A stretch of 36,457 bases of DNA from Burkholderia sp. (GCA_030151225.1 JASLEG010000313.1:1-36457); one strand, 5' to 3'. Positions 1-9,393 are shown, numbered from the stretch's first letter. The notes: a model not told the origin generated them from the letters alone. A program made the numbers and translations.

Positions 1-2554
1 ACAGACGCGCCAGCGCCTGAGCATACGGCGCGAAAGTGCGAAGGCGCTCCGCGTTGCCGGTGGCGAGCAACGGCACCTTGACCGCCGGCGAGAGGTTCAT
101 TTCGCCGCGCAGATTCCGGCACGCGTCGATCACCGCCTTGAGGTCGGCCGCCCACTGCTCGGCGTCTTCGTCGAGCTTCGACGGCTCCGCGATGGGGTAC
201 GGCTGCACCATGATGGACGCCTCGCCCTCGGCCTTGCCTGCGGGGTAGCGGCCAGCGAGCGGCGCCACTTTCTGCCACAACGCTTCGGTGATGAACGGGA
301 TCACCGGATGCGCGAGGCGCAACACCGTTTCGAGCACCCGCAGCAGCGTGCGGCGCGTGGCGCGCTGCTGGTTCGGCTGACCGGTCTGGATCTGCACTTT
401 GGCGAGCTCGAGGTACCAGTCACAATATTCATCCCATACGAACTTGTATAGGGCGTTGGCCACATTGTCAAAACGATAGTCTGAAAAACCCTTGGTGACT
501 TCCGCTTCGACGCGCTGCAGCTGCGACACGATCCAGCGGTCGGCCTGCGAGAAATGCAGATCGCCTTCTGGCCCGCATTCGCCACATTGCGCCGGCTGGC
601 CGAAACCGCAGTCGTGGCCTTCACAGTTCATCAGCACGAAGCGCGTGGCGTTCCACAGCTTGTTGCAGAAGTTGCGATAGCCCTCGCAGCGCGCGAGGTC
701 GAAGTTGACGTTGCGGCCGAGCGTGGCCATCGAGGCCATCGTGAAGCGCAGCGCATCGGTGCCGAACGCGGGAATGCCGTCGGCGAATTCCCTGCGCGTC
801 TTCTTCTCGATGGTGGCGGCCTGCTTCGGATTCATCAGGCCGGTGGTGCGCTTGGCCACCAGGTCGTCCAGCGCGATGCCGTCCACGATGTCGATCGGGT
901 CGAGCGTGTTGCCCTTGCTCTTCGACATCTTCTGGCCTTCGGCATCACGTACCAGGCCGTGCACGTAGACGGTGTGGAACGGCACCTTGCCCGTGAAATG
1001 CGTCGTCATCATGACCATCCGGGCGACCCAGAAGAAGATGATGTCGAAGCCGGTGACGAGCACCGAGGAGGGCAGGAAGTGCTCGAGCTCGGGCGTCTCG
1101 TTCGGCCAGCCGAGCGAGGAGAACGGCACCAGCGCCGACGAGAACCAGGTGTCGAGCACGTCCTCGTCGCGCCGCAGCGTGCCCGTGTAGCCGGCCGCGT
1201 CGGCCTTGGCGCGTGCGCCGGCCTCGTCGTTCGCGACGAACACCTCGCCGCTCTCGCCGTACCACGCCGGGATCTGGTGGCCCCACCAGAGCTGGCGCGA
1301 GATGCACCAGTCCTGGATGTTCTCGAGCCACTGGTAGTAGGTGGTGGTCCAGTTTTCCGGCACGAACCTGATGCTGCCGTCGCGCACCACGTCGAGCGAC
1401 ACCTCGGTGATCGACTTGCCCGGATGGAACGAGCCTTCCGGCGCGGGCTTGGTCATCGCCACGAACCATTGATCGGTCAGCATCGGCTCGATCACCACGC
1501 CGGTGCGGTCGCCGCGCGGCACCATCAGCTTGTGCGGCTTGACGGAGTCGAGCACGCCGGCCGCCTCCAGATCGGCCACCACGCGCTTGCGGGCCTCGAA
1601 GCGGTCGAGGCCGCGATAGGCTTCGGGCGCGTTGTCGTTGATCTTCGCGTCGAGCGTGAGGATCTCGATCTGCGGCAGCTGGTGGCGCAGGCCGACCTGG
1701 TAATCGTTGAAGTCGTGCGCGGGCGTGACCTTCACCACGCCGGTGCCGAATTCGCGATCGACGTAGTCGTCGGCGATGATCGGGATCTCGCGCTCGCACA
1801 GCGGCAGGCGCACCGACTGGCCGATCAGGTGGCGGTAGCGGTCGTCTTCGGGATGGACCATCACTGCGACGTCGCCGAGCATGGTTTCCGGTCGCGTGGT
1901 GGCCACCGTCAGATGGCCTTCGCCGGAGGCGAGCGGGTAGCTGATGTGCCAGAGGCTGCCGTCTTCTTCCTCGCTGGCCACCTCGAGATCGGACACGGCC
2001 GTGAGCAGCACCGGATCCCAGTTGACGAGGCGCTTGCCGCGATAGATCAGGCCCTGTTCGTAGAGCTGCACGAACACTTCCCGCACGACGCCCGAGAGCG
2101 TGTCGTCCATCGTGAAGTATTCGCGGCTCCAGTCGGTCGAGGCGCCGATGCGGCGCACCTGGTTGGTGATCGTGGAGCCGGACTTCTCCTTCCATTCCCA
2201 GACGCGCTCGACGAACTTTTCGCGGCCGAGATCGTGGCGCGACACCTTCTGCGCGTCGAGCTGGCGCTCGACCACGATCTGGGTGGCGATGCCGGCGTGG
2301 TCGGTGCCGGGTACCCACAGCGTGTTGTCGCCGCGCATGCGGTGGTAGCGCGCGAGGCCGTCCATGATCGTCTGATTGAACGCGTGCCCCATGTGCAGCG
2401 TGCCGGTGACGTTCGGCGGCGGGAGCTGGATCGCGAAATCGGGCTTGGTCGGGTCGAACGTGGGCTTGGCGTAGCCGCGCTTTTCCCACTCCGGCCCCCA
2501 GTGGGCCTCGATGGTCCGGGGCTCGAAACTCTTGTCCAGCGTGCTGTCGCTCAT
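1..2554 (-). CDS. valS: Valyl-tRNA synthetase (partial, C-terminus cut by window edge)
   Basis: Class I aminoacyl-tRNA synthetase that charges tRNA-Val with valine in the cytoplasm. The frame runs without a stop from an ATG at 2554 to base 1, about 851 codons; the family is usually around 950 residues, so only the anticodon-binding/coiled-coil C-terminus is missing. The protein begins MSDSTLDKSFEPRTIEAHWG, as in ValRS. The HIGH-type motif is HMGH at residues 54-57 and the second class I signature KMSKS is at 542-546 (codons around 931-917). The editing (CP1) domain lies between them. A TATAAT box lies at 2606-2601 on this strand, giving a short leader. The gene diverges from uvrD. Recognition is certain; only the end is unseen. 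Confidence 0.97.
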   Translation of the reverse strand, partial: MSDSTLDKSFEPRTIEAHWGPEWEKRGYAKPTFDPTKPDFAIQLPPPNVTGTLHMGHAFNQTIMDGLARYHRMRGDNTLWVPGTDHAGIATQIVVERQLDAQKVSRHDLGREKFVERVWEWKEKSGSTITNQVRRIGASTDWSREYFTMDDTLSGVVREVFVQLYEQGLIYRGKRLVNWDPVLLTAVSDLEVASEEEDGSLWHISYPLASGEGHLTVATTRPETMLGDVAVMVHPEDDRYRHLIGQSVRLPLCEREIPIIADDYVDREFGTGVVKVTPAHDFNDYQVGLRHQLPQIEILTLDAKINDNAPEAYRGLDRFEARKRVVADLEAAGVLDSVKPHKLMVPRGDRTGVVIEPMLTDQWFVAMTKPAPEGSFHPGKSITEVSLDVVRDGSIRFVPENWTTTYYQWLENIQDWCISRQLWWGHQIPAWYGESGEVFVANDEAGARAKADAAGYTGTLRRDEDVLDTWFSSALVPFSSLGWPNETPELEHFLPSSVLVTGFDIIFFWVARMVMMTTHFTGKVPFHTVYVHGLVRDAEGQKMSKSKGNTLDPIDIVDGIALDDLVAKRTTGLMNPKQAATIEKKTRREFADGIPAFGTDALRFTMASMATLGRNVNFDLARCEGYRNFCNKLWNATRFVLMNCEGHDCGFGQPAQCGECGPEGDLHFSQADRWIVSQLQRVEAEVTKGFSDYRFDNVANALYKFVWDEYCDWYLELAKVQIQTGQPNQQRATRRTLLRVLETVLRLAHPVIPFITEALWQKVAPLAGRYPAGKAEGEASIMVQPYPIAEPSKLDEDAEQWAADLKAVIDACRNLRGEMNLSPAVKVPLLATGNAERLRTFAPYAQALARL

Positions 2555-2745
2555 GGTCGGAAATGCCTGCAAGAATGCGTGATTGATGCGGAAACCCGCA
2601 ATTATAAAGCGATGCGCATCGCCCCGGGCGAGCCGGCGCGGCGGCGGGGCGGGCGGCGCCCCCGGCGAGCTGCCCGGACCGCCCGCGCGCGGCGTTCTAT
2701 AATGGCGGGCCTTGTCGCCTCACCTCCCTTCGTCCGTCCGCCGTC
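2555..2745. promoter_or_regulatory. Divergent promoter region valS / uvrD
   Basis: This 191-bp gap separates two divergent genes. On the minus strand, 2606-2601 reads TATAAT, 47 bp before the valS ATG. On the plus strand, 2698-2703 reads TATAAT, 43 bp before the uvrD ATG. Neither has a convincing -35 hexamer at 16-18 bp; the sequence between the two boxes is almost pure G/C. The uvrD leader downstream of the box is pyrimidine-rich and has no visible Shine-Dalgarno. Function is inferred from the hexamers alone. Confidence 0.55.
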
Positions 2746-5142
2746 ATGCCCGATCTGCTCGCGAACCTGAACCCCGAACAATACGCCGCCGTCACGCTGC
2801 CGAACGAACCGGCGCTGATCCTCGCCGGTGCGGGCAGCGGCAAGACCCGCGTGCTGATCACCCGCATCGCGTGGCTGATCCAGCAGGGCTTCGCCTCGCC
2901 GCCCACCGTGCTGGCCGTGACCTTCACGAACAAGGCCGCGCGCGAGATGCTCACGCGCCTCTCGGCGATGATGCCGATCGACACACGCGGCATGTGGATC
3001 GGCACCTTCCACGGCCTGTGCAACCGCATGCTGCGCGCGCATTACCGCGACGCCGGCCTGCCGCAGACCTTCCAGATCCTCGACACGGCCGATCAGCTTT
3101 CGGCGATCAAGCGCCTGATGAAGGCCTCGAACATCGACGACGAGAAATATCCGCCGAAGAACGTGCAGTACTTCATCAACAACGCGAAGGAGCAAGGCCT
3201 GCGTCCGGACAAGGTGGATGCGACCGACAACTTCAACCGCATGTTCGTGGAGCTGTATCAGGCCTACGACCAGCAGTGCCAGCGCGAGGGCGTGGTGGAC
3301 TTCCCCGAGCTGCTGCTGCGCTGCCACGAGCTGCTGAGCCTGAACGCGCCGCTGCGCGCGCATTACCAGGCGCGTTTCCGCCACATCCTGGTGGACGAGT
3401 TCCAGGACACCAACAAGCTGCAGTACGCGTGGCTGAAGCTGCTGGCCGGCGCGCAGAACGCGATCTTCGCGGTGGGCGACGACGACCAGTCGATCTACGC
3501 GTTCCGCGGCGCGAACGTCGGCAACATGCGCGATTTCGAAGACGAATTCCGCGTGCGCAACCTGATCAAGCTCGAGCAGAACTACCGCTCGCACGGCAAC
3601 ATCCTGGACGCGGCCAACCACCTGATCGCGCACAACTCGCATCGGCTCGGCAAGAACCTGCGCACCGACGCGGGCCACGGCGAGCCGGTGCGCGTGTACG
3701 AGGCGGCCACCGATTCGCAGGAGGCGGGCTGGATCGTCGAGGAGATCCGCTCGCTGATCAACACCGGCATGGCGCGCAGCGAGGTGGCCGTGCTCTATCG
3801 CAGCAACGCCCAGTCGCGCGCGATCGAGCACACGCTGATGACGGCCGGCATCGCCTATCGCGTGTACGGCGGCCTGCGCTTCTTCGAGCGCCAGGAAATC
3901 AAGCACGCGCTCGCCTATCTGCGCCTGATCGACAATCCCGGCGACGACACCGCGTTCTCGCGCGTCGTGAACTTCCCGACCCGCGGCATCGGCGCGCGCT
4001 CGATCGAGCAGCTGGCCGACGCCGCGCGCCTTCATAACTGCCCGATGGCGGCCGCGATCCCCTACGTGACCGGCAAGGCGGGCACGAGCCTCGGCGCCTT
4101 CGCGAACCTGATCGCGAAGATGCGCGCCGAGACCGCGCAGATGAGCCTGCCCGAGACGGTCGAATACGTGGTGCGCGCGAGCGGCCTGGCCGATTTCTAC
4201 CAGGGCGAGCGCGAGGGGCAGGATCGCCTCGAGAACTTGCAGGAACTGGTCAACGCGGCCACCGCCTTCGTCAGCGAGGAGGGCTACGGGCTCGACACGC
4301 CGGCGCGCTCGATTCCGCTGCGCCCCGGTGCGAGCGCGGCGCCCGAGCTTGCGGTGGTGGACGCCGACGGCGAGGTGCTCGCGCCGGCCGAACTCGGCGA
4401 GCCGGCCCAGAACCCCGACACCATGACGCCGCTGGCCGGCTTCCTGTCGCACGCCTCGCTCGAGGCCGGCGACAACCAGGCGCAGGCGGGCCAGGACGCC
4501 GTGCAGCTGATGACGGTGCACGCGGCCAAGGGCCTCGAATTCGCGGCGGTGTTCATGACCGGGCTCGAGGAAGGCCTGTTCCCGCACGAGAACAGCGCGC
4601 TCGAATCGGACGGGCTCGAGGAGGAGCGCCGCCTGGCCTACGTGGCGATCACGCGCGCCAAGGAGCGGCTCTACCTGTCGTTCGCGCAGAGCCGCATGCT
4701 GCACGGCCAGACCCGCTACAACATTCGCTCGCGCTTCTTCGACGAGCTGCCGCCGCACGTGCTGAAGTGGCTCACGCCGCAGGTCGAGGCCGGCAGCCGC
4801 TGGGGCGGCCGCACCAACGACGCGGGCTGGGGCCGCAACTGGTTCTCGCGGCCCGGTGGTGGCGGCAATGGCGGTGGCGGTTACGGCGGCGGCAGCGGCG
4901 GCTCGCGCGACAGCGTGGTGGATGCGGCCGTGTCCGCGCCGCTGCCCGCGTTCGCCAACGAGAAGCGCGCGGCCGGCAACGGCTTCCGGGTCGGCCAGCC
5001 GGTGTTCCACACCAAGTTCGGCGAGGGCACGGTCACGGCGCTCGAGGGCGAGGGCGCCGACGCAAAGGCACAGGTCCGATTCAAGCGACACGGCGAGAAG
5101 TGGCTCGCGCTCGCGGTCGCCAAACTTCAGCCGGTGGAATGA
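2746..5142 (+). CDS. uvrD: UvrD/PcrA-type superfamily I DNA helicase
   Basis: A 3'-5' ATP-dependent DNA helicase of 798 residues, acting in nucleotide-excision and mismatch repair and in clearing stalled complexes. Visible motifs in order: Walker A GAGSGKTR (28-35), Walker B DEFQDT (217-222), motif III region GDDDQSIYAFRGA, motif IV QNYRS (278-282), motif V TVHAAKGLEF, and motif VI VAITRAKERL (from 633). A glycine-rich linker (about 704-721) separates the motor from a C-terminal Tudor-like domain (GQPVFHTKFGEGTV...), the arrangement of UvrD/PcrA. Length fits the family. The start at 2746 gives the conserved N-terminus, though no Shine-Dalgarno precedes it. It ends 4 bp before mtnN, so the two are probably co-transcribed. 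Rep is the only close alternative; the C-terminal domain favours UvrD/PcrA. Confidence 0.96.
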   Translation: MPDLLANLNPEQYAAVTLPNEPALILAGAGSGKTRVLITRIAWLIQQGFASPPTVLAVTFTNKAAREMLTRLSAMMPIDTRGMWIGTFHGLCNRMLRAHYRDAGLPQTFQILDTADQLSAIKRLMKASNIDDEKYPPKNVQYFINNAKEQGLRPDKVDATDNFNRMFVELYQAYDQQCQREGVVDFPELLLRCHELLSLNAPLRAHYQARFRHILVDEFQDTNKLQYAWLKLLAGAQNAIFAVGDDDQSIYAFRGANVGNMRDFEDEFRVRNLIKLEQNYRSHGNILDAANHLIAHNSHRLGKNLRTDAGHGEPVRVYEAATDSQEAGWIVEEIRSLINTGMARSEVAVLYRSNAQSRAIEHTLMTAGIAYRVYGGLRFFERQEIKHALAYLRLIDNPGDDTAFSRVVNFPTRGIGARSIEQLADAARLHNCPMAAAIPYVTGKAGTSLGAFANLIAKMRAETAQMSLPETVEYVVRASGLADFYQGEREGQDRLENLQELVNAATAFVSEEGYGLDTPARSIPLRPGASAAPELAVVDADGEVLAPAELGEPAQNPDTMTPLAGFLSHASLEAGDNQAQAGQDAVQLMTVHAAKGLEFAAVFMTGLEEGLFPHENSALESDGLEEERRLAYVAITRAKERLYLSFAQSRMLHGQTRYNIRSRFFDELPPHVLKWLTPQVEAGSRWGGRTNDAGWGRNWFSRPGGGGNGGGGYGGGSGGSRDSVVDAAVSAPLPAFANEKRAAGNGFRVGQPVFHTKFGEGTVTALEGEGADAKAQVRFKRHGEKWLALAVAKLQPVE

Positions 5143-5146
5143 CGCG

Positions 5147-5929
5147 ATGACGATGCCCTTCGATACCAAACGCCCGCTCGGGATCCTCGCGGCGCTGCCG
5201 CAGGAGCTCGGCGACCTGGTGGCCGCGATGCAGGCCGAGGGCCGCGTCGAGACGGTCGTGCTGGGCCAGCGCGAATACCACGTCGGGCGCGCGCACGGCG
5301 TGCCCTGCGTGGTGACGCTCGCGCGGGTGGGCAAGGTGGCCGCGGCCACCACCACCACGGCGCTGATCCACCGCTTCAACGTGCGCGCGGTGGTGTTCGC
5401 GGGCGTGGCCGGCGGCGTGTCGCGCGAGGTGGCGGTGGGCGACGTGGTGGTGGCGCAGGCGCTGCTGCAACACGATCTGGACGCCTCGCCGATCTTCCCG
5501 CGCCACGAGGTGCCGCTGCTCGGCGTCACGCGCTTCGCGGCCGATGCGGCGCTGTCCGCCACGCTGCGCGCGGCCTGCGACGCCTTCGTGGCGGCCCGCG
5601 GCGAGGCGCTCAACGCGCGCTTCCGGCTGCGCGGCGCGCGCGTGCACGCGGGGCTCATCATCAGTGGCGACCGCTTCGTGTCGAGCGCGCACGAGGTGGC
5701 CACGCTGCGCGACGCGCTGCCCGACGCGCTGGCCGTGGAGATGGAAGGCGCGGCGCTGGCCCAGGTCTGCTACGAATACGGCGTGCCGTGCGCGGTGGTG
5801 CGCACCATCTCGGACACCGCCGACGATCACGCCACCGCGTCGTTCACGAATTTCCTGACCGAGATCGCGGCCACCTATTCGTCGGGCATCCTGCAGGGCT
5901 TCCTGAGCGCGCTCGCGGCGGGCCGCTGA
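5147..5929 (+). CDS. mtnN: 5'-methylthioadenosine/S-adenosylhomocysteine nucleosidase
   Basis: Hydrolyses the N-glycosidic bond of MTA and SAH (and 5'-deoxyadenosine), releasing adenine, for methionine salvage and to relieve product inhibition of SAM enzymes. The 260-residue protein starts PLGILAALPQEL, where Glu20 matches the catalytic general-acid Glu of the family. The substrate-binding VEMEGAA lies at 197-203 and the catalytic Asp in SDTADD at 222-227. It is somewhat longer than the E. coli enzyme (about 232), with an extra stretch in the middle. The ATG at 5147 is preceded by GGTGGA and lies 4 bp after the uvrD stop; a second ATG at 5153 is possible. A perfect hairpin follows at 5952-5984. 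The reading frame extends upstream inside uvrD, but that part is a shadow. Confidence 0.93.
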   Translation: MTMPFDTKRPLGILAALPQELGDLVAAMQAEGRVETVVLGQREYHVGRAHGVPCVVTLARVGKVAAATTTTALIHRFNVRAVVFAGVAGGVSREVAVGDVVVAQALLQHDLDASPIFPRHEVPLLGVTRFAADAALSATLRAACDAFVAARGEALNARFRLRGARVHAGLIISGDRFVSSAHEVATLRDALPDALAVEMEGAALAQVCYEYGVPCAVVRTISDTADDHATASFTNFLTEIAATYSSGILQGFLSALAAGR

Positions 5930-5951
5930 GTCGATCGCGGCGCCGAAAACG

Positions 5952-5984
5952 ACGAAGCCCGGTTCACCGCGAACCGGGCTTCGT
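5952..5984. terminator. Bidirectional intrinsic terminator, mtnN / fsr
   Basis: A perfect 14-bp inverted repeat (arms 5952-5965 and 5971-5984) with a 5-nt loop lies between the convergent ends of mtnN and the MFS gene. Four A residues just before the left arm give a short U-run for transcripts read on the minus strand, so it fits best as the minus-strand terminator, with weaker use by mtnN. Confidence 0.8.
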
Positions 5985-6012
5985 TGCCTGCAGGGGCCGG
6001 ACGACCGGAGGC

Positions 6013-7269
6013 TCAGGCCGCCGCGCGCTTCGCCTTGCGGCCTTCCACGTCGGGCAGCAGCACCGTGAGGATGCCGAGCAGCGGCAGGTAGGCGCACAGC
6101 TGGTAGACGTGGGCCACGCTGGTGGCGTCGGCGATGTCGCCGAGCACCGCGGCGCCGATCCCGCCCATGCCGAACGCGAGGCCGAAGAACAGGCCCGCCA
6201 CCATCCCGACCTTGCCCGGAATCAGTTCCTGCGCGTACACGATGATCGCCGAGAACGCCGAGGCCAGCACCACGCCGATCACCACGCTGAGCACGCTGGT
6301 CCAGAACAGGTTCGCGTGCGGCAGCAGCAGCGTGAACGGCGCCACGCCGAGAATCGACACCCAGATCACGACCTTGCGGCCGATGCGGTCGCCGATCGGG
6401 CCGCCGATCACGGTGCCGGCCGCCACCGCCGCGAGGAAGATGAACAGGTGCAGTTGCGCGTCCTGCACGCCGAGCTGGAACTTGTCGATCAGGTAGAAGG
6501 TGAAGTAGCTCGTGATGCTGGCCAGATAGAAGTACTTCGAGAACACCAGCATCATCAGCACGCCGAGCGCGAGCGCCACCTGGCGGCTCGACAGCGTGGC
6601 GTGACGCGCGCCGGCCGACTTCTTCTTCAGCGAGGGCTGGCGGCGATACCAGCGGCCGATCTGCGCGAGCACGAAGATCGCCACCAGCGCGGCCACCGAC
6701 ACCCACGCGATGCTGCGCTGACCGTGCGGAATGATCACCAGCGCGGCGAGCAGCGGCCCGAGCGAGGTGCCCGCGTTGCCGCCCACCTGGAACAGCGACT
6801 GCGCGAGGCCGTGGCGGCCGCCCGAGGCCATGCGCGCCACCCGCGACGATTCCGGATGGAACACCGACGAGCCGCAGCCCACCAGTGCCGCGGCCACCAG
6901 CAGCACGCCGAAGTTCGGTGCCACCGACATCAGCAGCAGGCCGCTCAGCGTGAAGCCCATGCCGACCGGCAGCGAATACGGCATCGGCCGCTTGTCGGTA
7001 TAGAGGCCGATCAGCGGCTGCAGCAGCGAGGCGGTGATCTGGTAGGTCAGCGTGATCAGGCCGATCTGCGCGAACGACAGCGCGAAGTTGGCCTTCAGCA
7101 TCGGATAGATCGCGAGGATCAACGACTGGATCATGTCGTTGAGCAGGTGCGAGAAGCTGATCGCGCCGAGCACCGTGTAATCGGTGCGGGCCGGGGCGGT
7201 GGTGGCAGGCGCGGCTGAACTGGCCGATGCGCCGCCTATCGTCTGACGATTTTCGAGGCTGGTTTGCAT
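6013..7269 (-). CDS. fsr: Fsr-type MFS transporter (fosmidomycin-resistance family)
   Basis: A 418-residue inner-membrane Major Facilitator Superfamily protein with about 12 hydrophobic segments. The N-terminal part (TDYTVLGAISFSHLLNDMIQ, then LTYQITASLLQPLIGLYTDKRP) and the SSVFHPESSRVARMASGGRHG region are characteristic of the Fsr family, whose E. coli member exports fosmidomycin. The physiological substrate here is unknown. A Ser/Ala/Thr-rich cytoplasmic tail of about 28 residues precedes the first membrane span. The ATG at 7269 has no clear Shine-Dalgarno. The gene stands alone, diverging from the chemotaxis gene and ending at a strong hairpin (5952-5984). Family assignment is confident; the drug specificity is inferred from the family name only. 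Confidence 0.88.
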   Translation of the reverse strand: MQTSLENRQTIGGASASSAAPATTAPARTDYTVLGAISFSHLLNDMIQSLILAIYPMLKANFALSFAQIGLITLTYQITASLLQPLIGLYTDKRPMPYSLPVGMGFTLSGLLLMSVAPNFGVLLVAAALVGCGSSVFHPESSRVARMASGGRHGLAQSLFQVGGNAGTSLGPLLAALVIIPHGQRSIAWVSVAALVAIFVLAQIGRWYRRQPSLKKKSAGARHATLSSRQVALALGVLMMLVFSKYFYLASITSYFTFYLIDKFQLGVQDAQLHLFIFLAAVAAGTVIGGPIGDRIGRKVVIWVSILGVAPFTLLLPHANLFWTSVLSVVIGVVLASAFSAIIVYAQELIPGKVGMVAGLFFGLAFGMGGIGAAVLGDIADATSVAHVYQLCAYLPLLGILTVLLPDVEGRKAKRAAA

Positions 7270-7640
7270 GTTGGGCGAACGGTGAGCGAGCGTTGGGGCG
7301 GCTTGGGCCGCCGATTCTTGGTCGACTTTCGGGACAGCGTGCTCGGAGTTTAAAGTGGCTCACTCGAATTGTCAGGCCAACTTTTGTTGTGATTCGGACA
7401 TCGCGGGACCAGCGATGCCGAAGCGCTGCGGCTTGTCCACGGATTTCTTTGATCCGAACGCAAATTATTGTGACAAGTCGGGTCGTTCCCGACTCAAGAA
7501 AAAAATCGGACCTGCCGAAAAGGCAGATATCCGTGACGACACGCGCGGGAAGGGCCGAGCCGCATATCCGCGGCGGGCGGCCGTACGGTGAGGCCGGAGC
7601 CGACTTATCCGGCAGCAGAAAGAGTACGGGGGAATCGACA
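7270..7640. other. Intergenic region between fsr and the chemoreceptor gene
   Basis: This 371-bp stretch is less GC-rich than its neighbours. It contains a small hairpin (GTCGGG/CCCGAC near 7476-7493) followed by a run of seven A, and a 5-bp dyad around 7440-7456. I looked for a FliA (sigma-28) promoter upstream of the chemoreceptor and found no good match. A GTG-started frame of 78 codons at 7355 has unbiased third positions and resembles no protein. I see no certain functional element. Confidence 0.4.
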
Positions 7641-9311
7641 ATGGGAATTTCGCTGCGCGCCAGGCCGGCAACGGCAAGTGTGACGGCGGGCGCCGGGCTC
7701 GGCGCCGCGCCGCAGGACAAGCGTGCGCCGCGTCGCGCCGGCAGGACGCCGGGGCGCAACTGGTCGGTGCGTGCCACGCTGTACGCCGCGTTCGCGGTGC
7801 TGCTGGTGGGTACGCTCGCGATCGGGCTGTTTTCCTTGTGGCAGATCAGCCGGCTCGACGCGTCGATCGGCTCGGTGTACGAGCAGGGGCACGTCGCGAG
7901 CCAGGCGGCCGAGGCGGTGCGCGCGCACGTGCTGCGCGCGAGCCGCGCGCAGAAGATGCTGCTGACGGCCACCACGGCCAAGGAGCGCGACGAGCTGGGC
8001 AGCGACGTCGACACCAACCTCGCCGGCATCACCACGGCGCTGGCCGTGCTCGACCGCGACGCGGGCGAGGGCGACCGCGCCTCACTCGACGCCTTCGCGA
8101 AGGCGGTGAAGGGCTGGAGCGATCATCTGCGCGACTTCGTGACCCTGGTCAAGCAGCAGTCGCTCGATCTCTCGCAGATGAACTGGCAGGTCGGCACGCA
8201 GGACGTGAGCCTGCTGGTGGAGACCGGCAAGCTCGAGAAGCAGGTGGACGCGATCGTGGCCTCGCGCGGCGAGGCCGCCAAGGCCACGCGCGACGCGTCC
8301 ACGGCCAGCTTCCGTGCCTCGCTGGCGATGATCGCGATGATGACGGTGGGCCTGATCGTGCTGGCCGGCGTGATCGCCACCTGGGTGGTGAACCGCCTGG
8401 GCGCGCAGCTCGGCGGCGAACCGGCCACGGCCAAGACGATCGCGGCCGGCATCGCGCGCGGCGACCTGACCCAGCCGGTCAAGCTCGCCAAGCGCGACCG
8501 CGACAGCGTGCTGTTCGCGCTCGACGCGATGCAGCGCGAGCTCGGCCAGACCGTGCGCGAGATCGCGGCCAGCGCCGAGGCGATCGCCTCGGCCTCGGGC
8601 GAGATCTCGACCGGCAACCTGGACCTGTCGCAGCGCACCGAGCAGCAGGCGGTGGCGCTCGAGCGCACCTCGTCGAGCATGTCGCAGCTGACCTCGACCG
8701 TGCACCAGAACGCCGAGAACGCGCGGCAGGCCAGCGCGCTCGCGCAGAACGCGTCGGACGTGGCCGAGCAGGGCGGCCAGGTGGTGGGCCGCGTGGTGGC
8801 GACCATGAACAAGATCGACGAGAGCGCGAAGAACATCCGCGACATCATCGGCACGATCGAGGGCATCGCGTTCCAGACCAACATCCTGGCGCTGAACGCG
8901 GCGGTGGAAGCGGCGCGCGCCGGCGAGAACGGCCGCGGCTTCGCGGTGGTGGCCGGCGAGGTGCGCACGCTGGCGCAACGCTCGGCCACGGCGGCCAAGG
9001 AAATCCGCGCGCTGATCGGCGAATCGGTGGAGCGTGTCGCCAACGGCGCGCAGCTCGCCACCGACGCCGGTCGCACGATGGAGGACGTGGTGCGCGCGGT
9101 GCGCCGCGTGACCGACATCATCGGCGAGATCTCGGCCGCCTCGACCGAGCAGAGCGCCGGCATCGACGAGATCGGCCGCGCGGTCGAGCAGATGGACGAC
9201 GGCACCCAGCAGAACGCGGCGCTGGTCGAACAGGCCGCGGCCGCGGCGCGCTCGCTCGACGAGCAGGCGCAGGCGCTGAAGGCGCTGGTCGGGCATTTCC
9301 GCGTGATCTGA
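7641..9311 (+). CDS. Methyl-accepting chemotaxis protein
   Basis: A transmembrane chemoreceptor of 556 residues that passes ligand binding to CheA/CheW. Order: positively charged cytoplasmic N-terminus (about 1-45), first membrane span (about 46-67), periplasmic four-helix-bundle sensor, second span (about 227-249), HAMP linker, then the kinase-control coiled coil. The hairpin tip EGIAFQTNILALNAAVEAAR starts at residue 407 and is followed by AGENGRGFAVVAGEVR. The C-terminus ends VGHFRVI, with no CheR-docking NWETF-type pentapeptide. The ATG at 7641 has a GGGGGA Shine-Dalgarno at 7628-7633; the frame is open upstream, but nothing there resembles protein. The gene is isolated, with no che genes nearby, so the ligand cannot be guessed. 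A perfect terminator follows at 9356-9393. Confidence 0.95.
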   Translation: MGISLRARPATASVTAGAGLGAAPQDKRAPRRAGRTPGRNWSVRATLYAAFAVLLVGTLAIGLFSLWQISRLDASIGSVYEQGHVASQAAEAVRAHVLRASRAQKMLLTATTAKERDELGSDVDTNLAGITTALAVLDRDAGEGDRASLDAFAKAVKGWSDHLRDFVTLVKQQSLDLSQMNWQVGTQDVSLLVETGKLEKQVDAIVASRGEAAKATRDASTASFRASLAMIAMMTVGLIVLAGVIATWVVNRLGAQLGGEPATAKTIAAGIARGDLTQPVKLAKRDRDSVLFALDAMQRELGQTVREIAASAEAIASASGEISTGNLDLSQRTEQQAVALERTSSSMSQLTSTVHQNAENARQASALAQNASDVAEQGGQVVGRVVATMNKIDESAKNIRDIIGTIEGIAFQTNILALNAAVEAARAGENGRGFAVVAGEVRTLAQRSATAAKEIRALIGESVERVANGAQLATDAGRTMEDVVRAVRRVTDIIGEISAASTEQSAGIDEIGRAVEQMDDGTQQNAALVEQAAAAARSLDEQAQALKALVGHFRVI

Positions 9312-9355
9312 TCCGCAAGGGCAAGGCCGGCCCGCGACACGCGGCGCCAGAAACG

Positions 9356-9393
9356 AAACACCCCGCGATGCATCGCGCATCGCGGGGTGTTTT
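9356..9393. terminator. Bidirectional intrinsic terminator
   Basis: A perfect 15-bp inverted repeat (9356-9370 and 9378-9392) with a 7-nt loop. The right arm runs into four T residues, and three A at the start of the left arm give the mirror-image U-run. It sits between the convergent ends of the chemoreceptor gene and the efflux operon and probably serves both. Confidence 0.88.

Noticed and set aside
554..2770. Long open frame (738 codons) on the plus strand opposite valS
   Set aside because: His/Val/Arg/Ala-rich sequence typical of the antisense of a high-GC gene; valS on the other strand is certain.
4855..4915. Gly-rich coding repeat in uvrD
   Set aside because: It keeps the frame and lies where UvrD/PcrA proteins have a flexible linker; not a frameshift or tandem-repeat locus.
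2602..5703. Open frame of 1033 codons on the minus strand over uvrD and mtnN
   Set aside because: Low-complexity antisense shadow that spans two recognised genes and their junction; no family similarity.
7355..7591. 78-codon frame with a GTG start and GGAG nearby in the fsr/chemoreceptor gap
   Set aside because: Third positions show no G/C preference, unlike every real gene here, and the sequence resembles no protein. The ribosome site is probably chance.
5081..8035. Open frame of 984 codons on the minus strand across mtnN, fsr and the chemoreceptor gene
   Set aside because: Crosses three real genes and a perfect terminator; composition is that of a GC-rich shadow.
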